Assembly (NCBI RefSeq): GCF_000208925.1
Contig: NW_001915007.1
Span: 1-40,961 of the forward strand
Origin: Entamoeba histolytica HM-1:IMSS
Lineage: Eukaryota > Evosea > Mastigamoebida > Endamoebidae
Direction of reading: 5' to 3'
DNA length: 40,961 nt
The notes beneath the pieces are model-generated. The model saw only the letters and a list, made by a program, of their open reading frames with translations, did no database searches and was not told the DNA's origin. The translations under genes were made by a program, and so were the position numbers. This document shows, one piece after another, positions 39,501 to 40,961 of this stretch; position 1 is the stretch's first letter; the number at the start of each line of letters is the position of its first letter.

Positions 39501-40961
39501 TTAGTTTAGTTTATTGTAACTGTTATGAAATTCATTTATTTCTAATACAATTCATGTTGTTATATTCATTATCATTGAGTAATACTCATAATTCTTATAA
39601 AGAAACAAAATACAATAGAACAAATTAGAGTATTCATGAGAATAATAATTAGAGAAAGAAGTATTGATAGAGAAATGAATAATGAATAAGAGAAATTGAG
39701 TATCAAGAGTGAAAGTATTAAAGAAATACATATTAGAAACATAAAATAATAACAAACAATGAAAATAAACTGAAAATGAAAAATGATGCAATAAAGAAAA
39801 AATAAATAAGGAAAGAGAATAAAAAGATAATAACAGAATTAATTAAAGTATGTGAATTAAAAATACATATTAATAAAAAGATAAGACATTAATAAAATAT
39901 ATTATCATATTTGAATAGAATATTCAATTGATGTTAATACTATCATAAATTACATTGATGAAATATATTTAATAGTATTTTAATTATCATGATTTTGTAG
40001 TGTTTGTAAATCATTTGATATTCATTCTATCTAAATATAATAATTTTCCACTATTTATATTTCTAAACTAATATTATTCATAGTAATGAATATAAAATAA
40101 ATTGAAAGTACATTTGATTAATTATTAGTTTTAATATAAAACATCAAATGAATATACAAATTAAATGAACTGTGTTATAATAATAAATAAATAAGTTGTT
40201 TATATTCATTATTTTTATTAAATTGAATACGAATATTTATTTTTTTCTATTAATTCATTATCATTGTATTTTGTTTATTTTCATTATTTTTATTAACATC
40301 AAACATTTCATATTTCTTTATTGTATACTTTATCAAATAAATATTCATATAGAATGAATTTAGATGAACAAAACTGTTTAATTCAACAAATTTATTTATT
40401 TTTAACAACAATTAAATGAAATGTTGGTTTATAATATTTCATTGGAAGGTATTAATTAAGCATTTGATAAATAACAATCATTGAATAGTGAAAATATTAA
40501 ATAATTCAAATTAACAATGATTTGAAGAATAAGTGAATGCAAAAGTTGAATGGTAATTTTATTTTGAAGAAGAATATAATTAATATAAATGATATTCCAA
40601 AATAATCCACACGAGAAACAATATGACATAACTTAAAAGATGATAGAAATAATTGCATTATAACTGAATTTTCAATGAATAAACAGAGGAAATGAGAGAT
40701 AGAATGATGTTACTGTATTAATTCAGAAAATATTTTCATTTGATATTTTCATAATGAATGAAATACTATAACTTGTACAATTTATATTCTTAATCTCTCA
40801 TTGTAAAACAATAAACATCATTTTGTGTACGTTTATAATGTATTCGAAAAATAAATAAATGATAAAATATGAAATGAACAAAGAATAAAACAATTAAATT
40901 CAAATATATTTGTTTATTCATTTGATTTAAAGTTTATTAATTAATTTTAACATTAAAATAA
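36551..40961. other. Gene-free 4.4 kb AT-rich region to the window edge
   Basis: No ORF above background, tRNA, rRNA or recognisable LINE/SINE part was found on either strand. The DNA is uniformly AT-rich, with local purine-rich (about 39590-39830) and T-rich blocks. A plus-strand coding fossil at 36989-37186 is described separately. A shorter open stretch near 37550-37710 may be another. The region is the largest gene-poor part of the window and resembles the spacer between the repeat and Hsp101 on the left side. Confidence 0.6.
36989..37186 (+). pseudogene. Coding fossil with two in-frame TGA codons
   Basis: From the ATG at 36989 one frame reads MKLINVSYRVGFY, TGA, then VKRIELFDSGIILYSPTYN, TGA, then FYMRVNDGGIVKLNKY and ends at the TGA at 37184. 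Both internal TGA codons could arise by a single transition (TGG or CGA to TGA). Residue use (Asp, Gly, Arg, Val, Tyr) is unlike chance translation of AT-rich DNA. The family is unknown and no flanking extension could be read. TGA readthrough is possible in principle but unsupported. Confidence 0.4.

Noticed and set aside
39552..39791. 79-codon minus-strand ORF
   Set aside because: Phe/Tyr/Ser-rich translation of a purine-rich plus strand, with no domain and no promoter signals.

Overview
The window reads as nuclear DNA of an Entamoeba of the E. histolytica / dispar / nuttalli type. The evidence is the extreme AT content, tightly packed genes on both strands, introns of about 45-63 nt that nearly all start GTTTGT, GAACT and TTTAAA-like elements just upstream of start codons, and Entamoeba-typical families (gp63-like protease, transmembrane TKL kinase, Cys-rich surface protein, TLDc, tetraspanin). 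The exact species cannot be fixed from this window.

Layout. 1-3710: two perfect 350-bp direct repeat copies enclose a small secreted or surface protein gene and a second gene broken by an in-frame stop; purine-rich decayed DNA follows. 3711-9901: Hsp101/ClpB (minus), a TLDc-domain pseudogene, and a gp63-like metalloprotease with one intron. 9990-16091: topoisomerase III, F-box/LRR protein (minus), membrane-anchored thioredoxin (minus), and GPN3-type GTPase with one intron. 16322-17198: a tandem pair of ribosomal stalk P1-type genes. 17277-21842 (all minus): a small membrane protein, a tetraspanin-like gene whose second exon only appears after splicing, an LRR protein, and a six-exon Cys-rich surface protein gene. 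21843-23223: gene-free, with a minus-strand coding fossil. 23224-25614: Dcp1-like, short BAP31-like (spliced) and eIF2B-delta (spliced). 26821-32633: Sec24-like, Hsp70-like (minus), a small coiled-coil ORF (minus) and V-ATPase subunit A. 33235-36550: a transmembrane pseudokinase (minus), a GC-rich islet that may be a C/D snoRNA, and a Ser-rich type I membrane protein. 36551-40961: gene-free AT-rich DNA with at least one coding fossil.

The genes do not form an operon or a single pathway. Most are housekeeping functions: proteostasis (Hsp101, Hsp70-like, thioredoxin), translation (P1 pair, eIF2B-delta), mRNA decay (Dcp1), secretion (Sec24, BAP31), vesicle acidification (V-ATPase A), Pol II assembly (GPN3) and DNA topology (Top3). 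Between them sit lineage-specific surface proteins. I resolved ten introns by eye; all restore reading frames and five lie in one gene, all in phase 1. No tRNA, rRNA, CRISPR, intact transposon or viral gene was seen. The most novel points are the snoRNA candidate at 34765-34835, the phase-1 exon architecture of the Cys-rich gene, the homogenised tails of the P1 pair, the pseudokinase, and several coding fossils.
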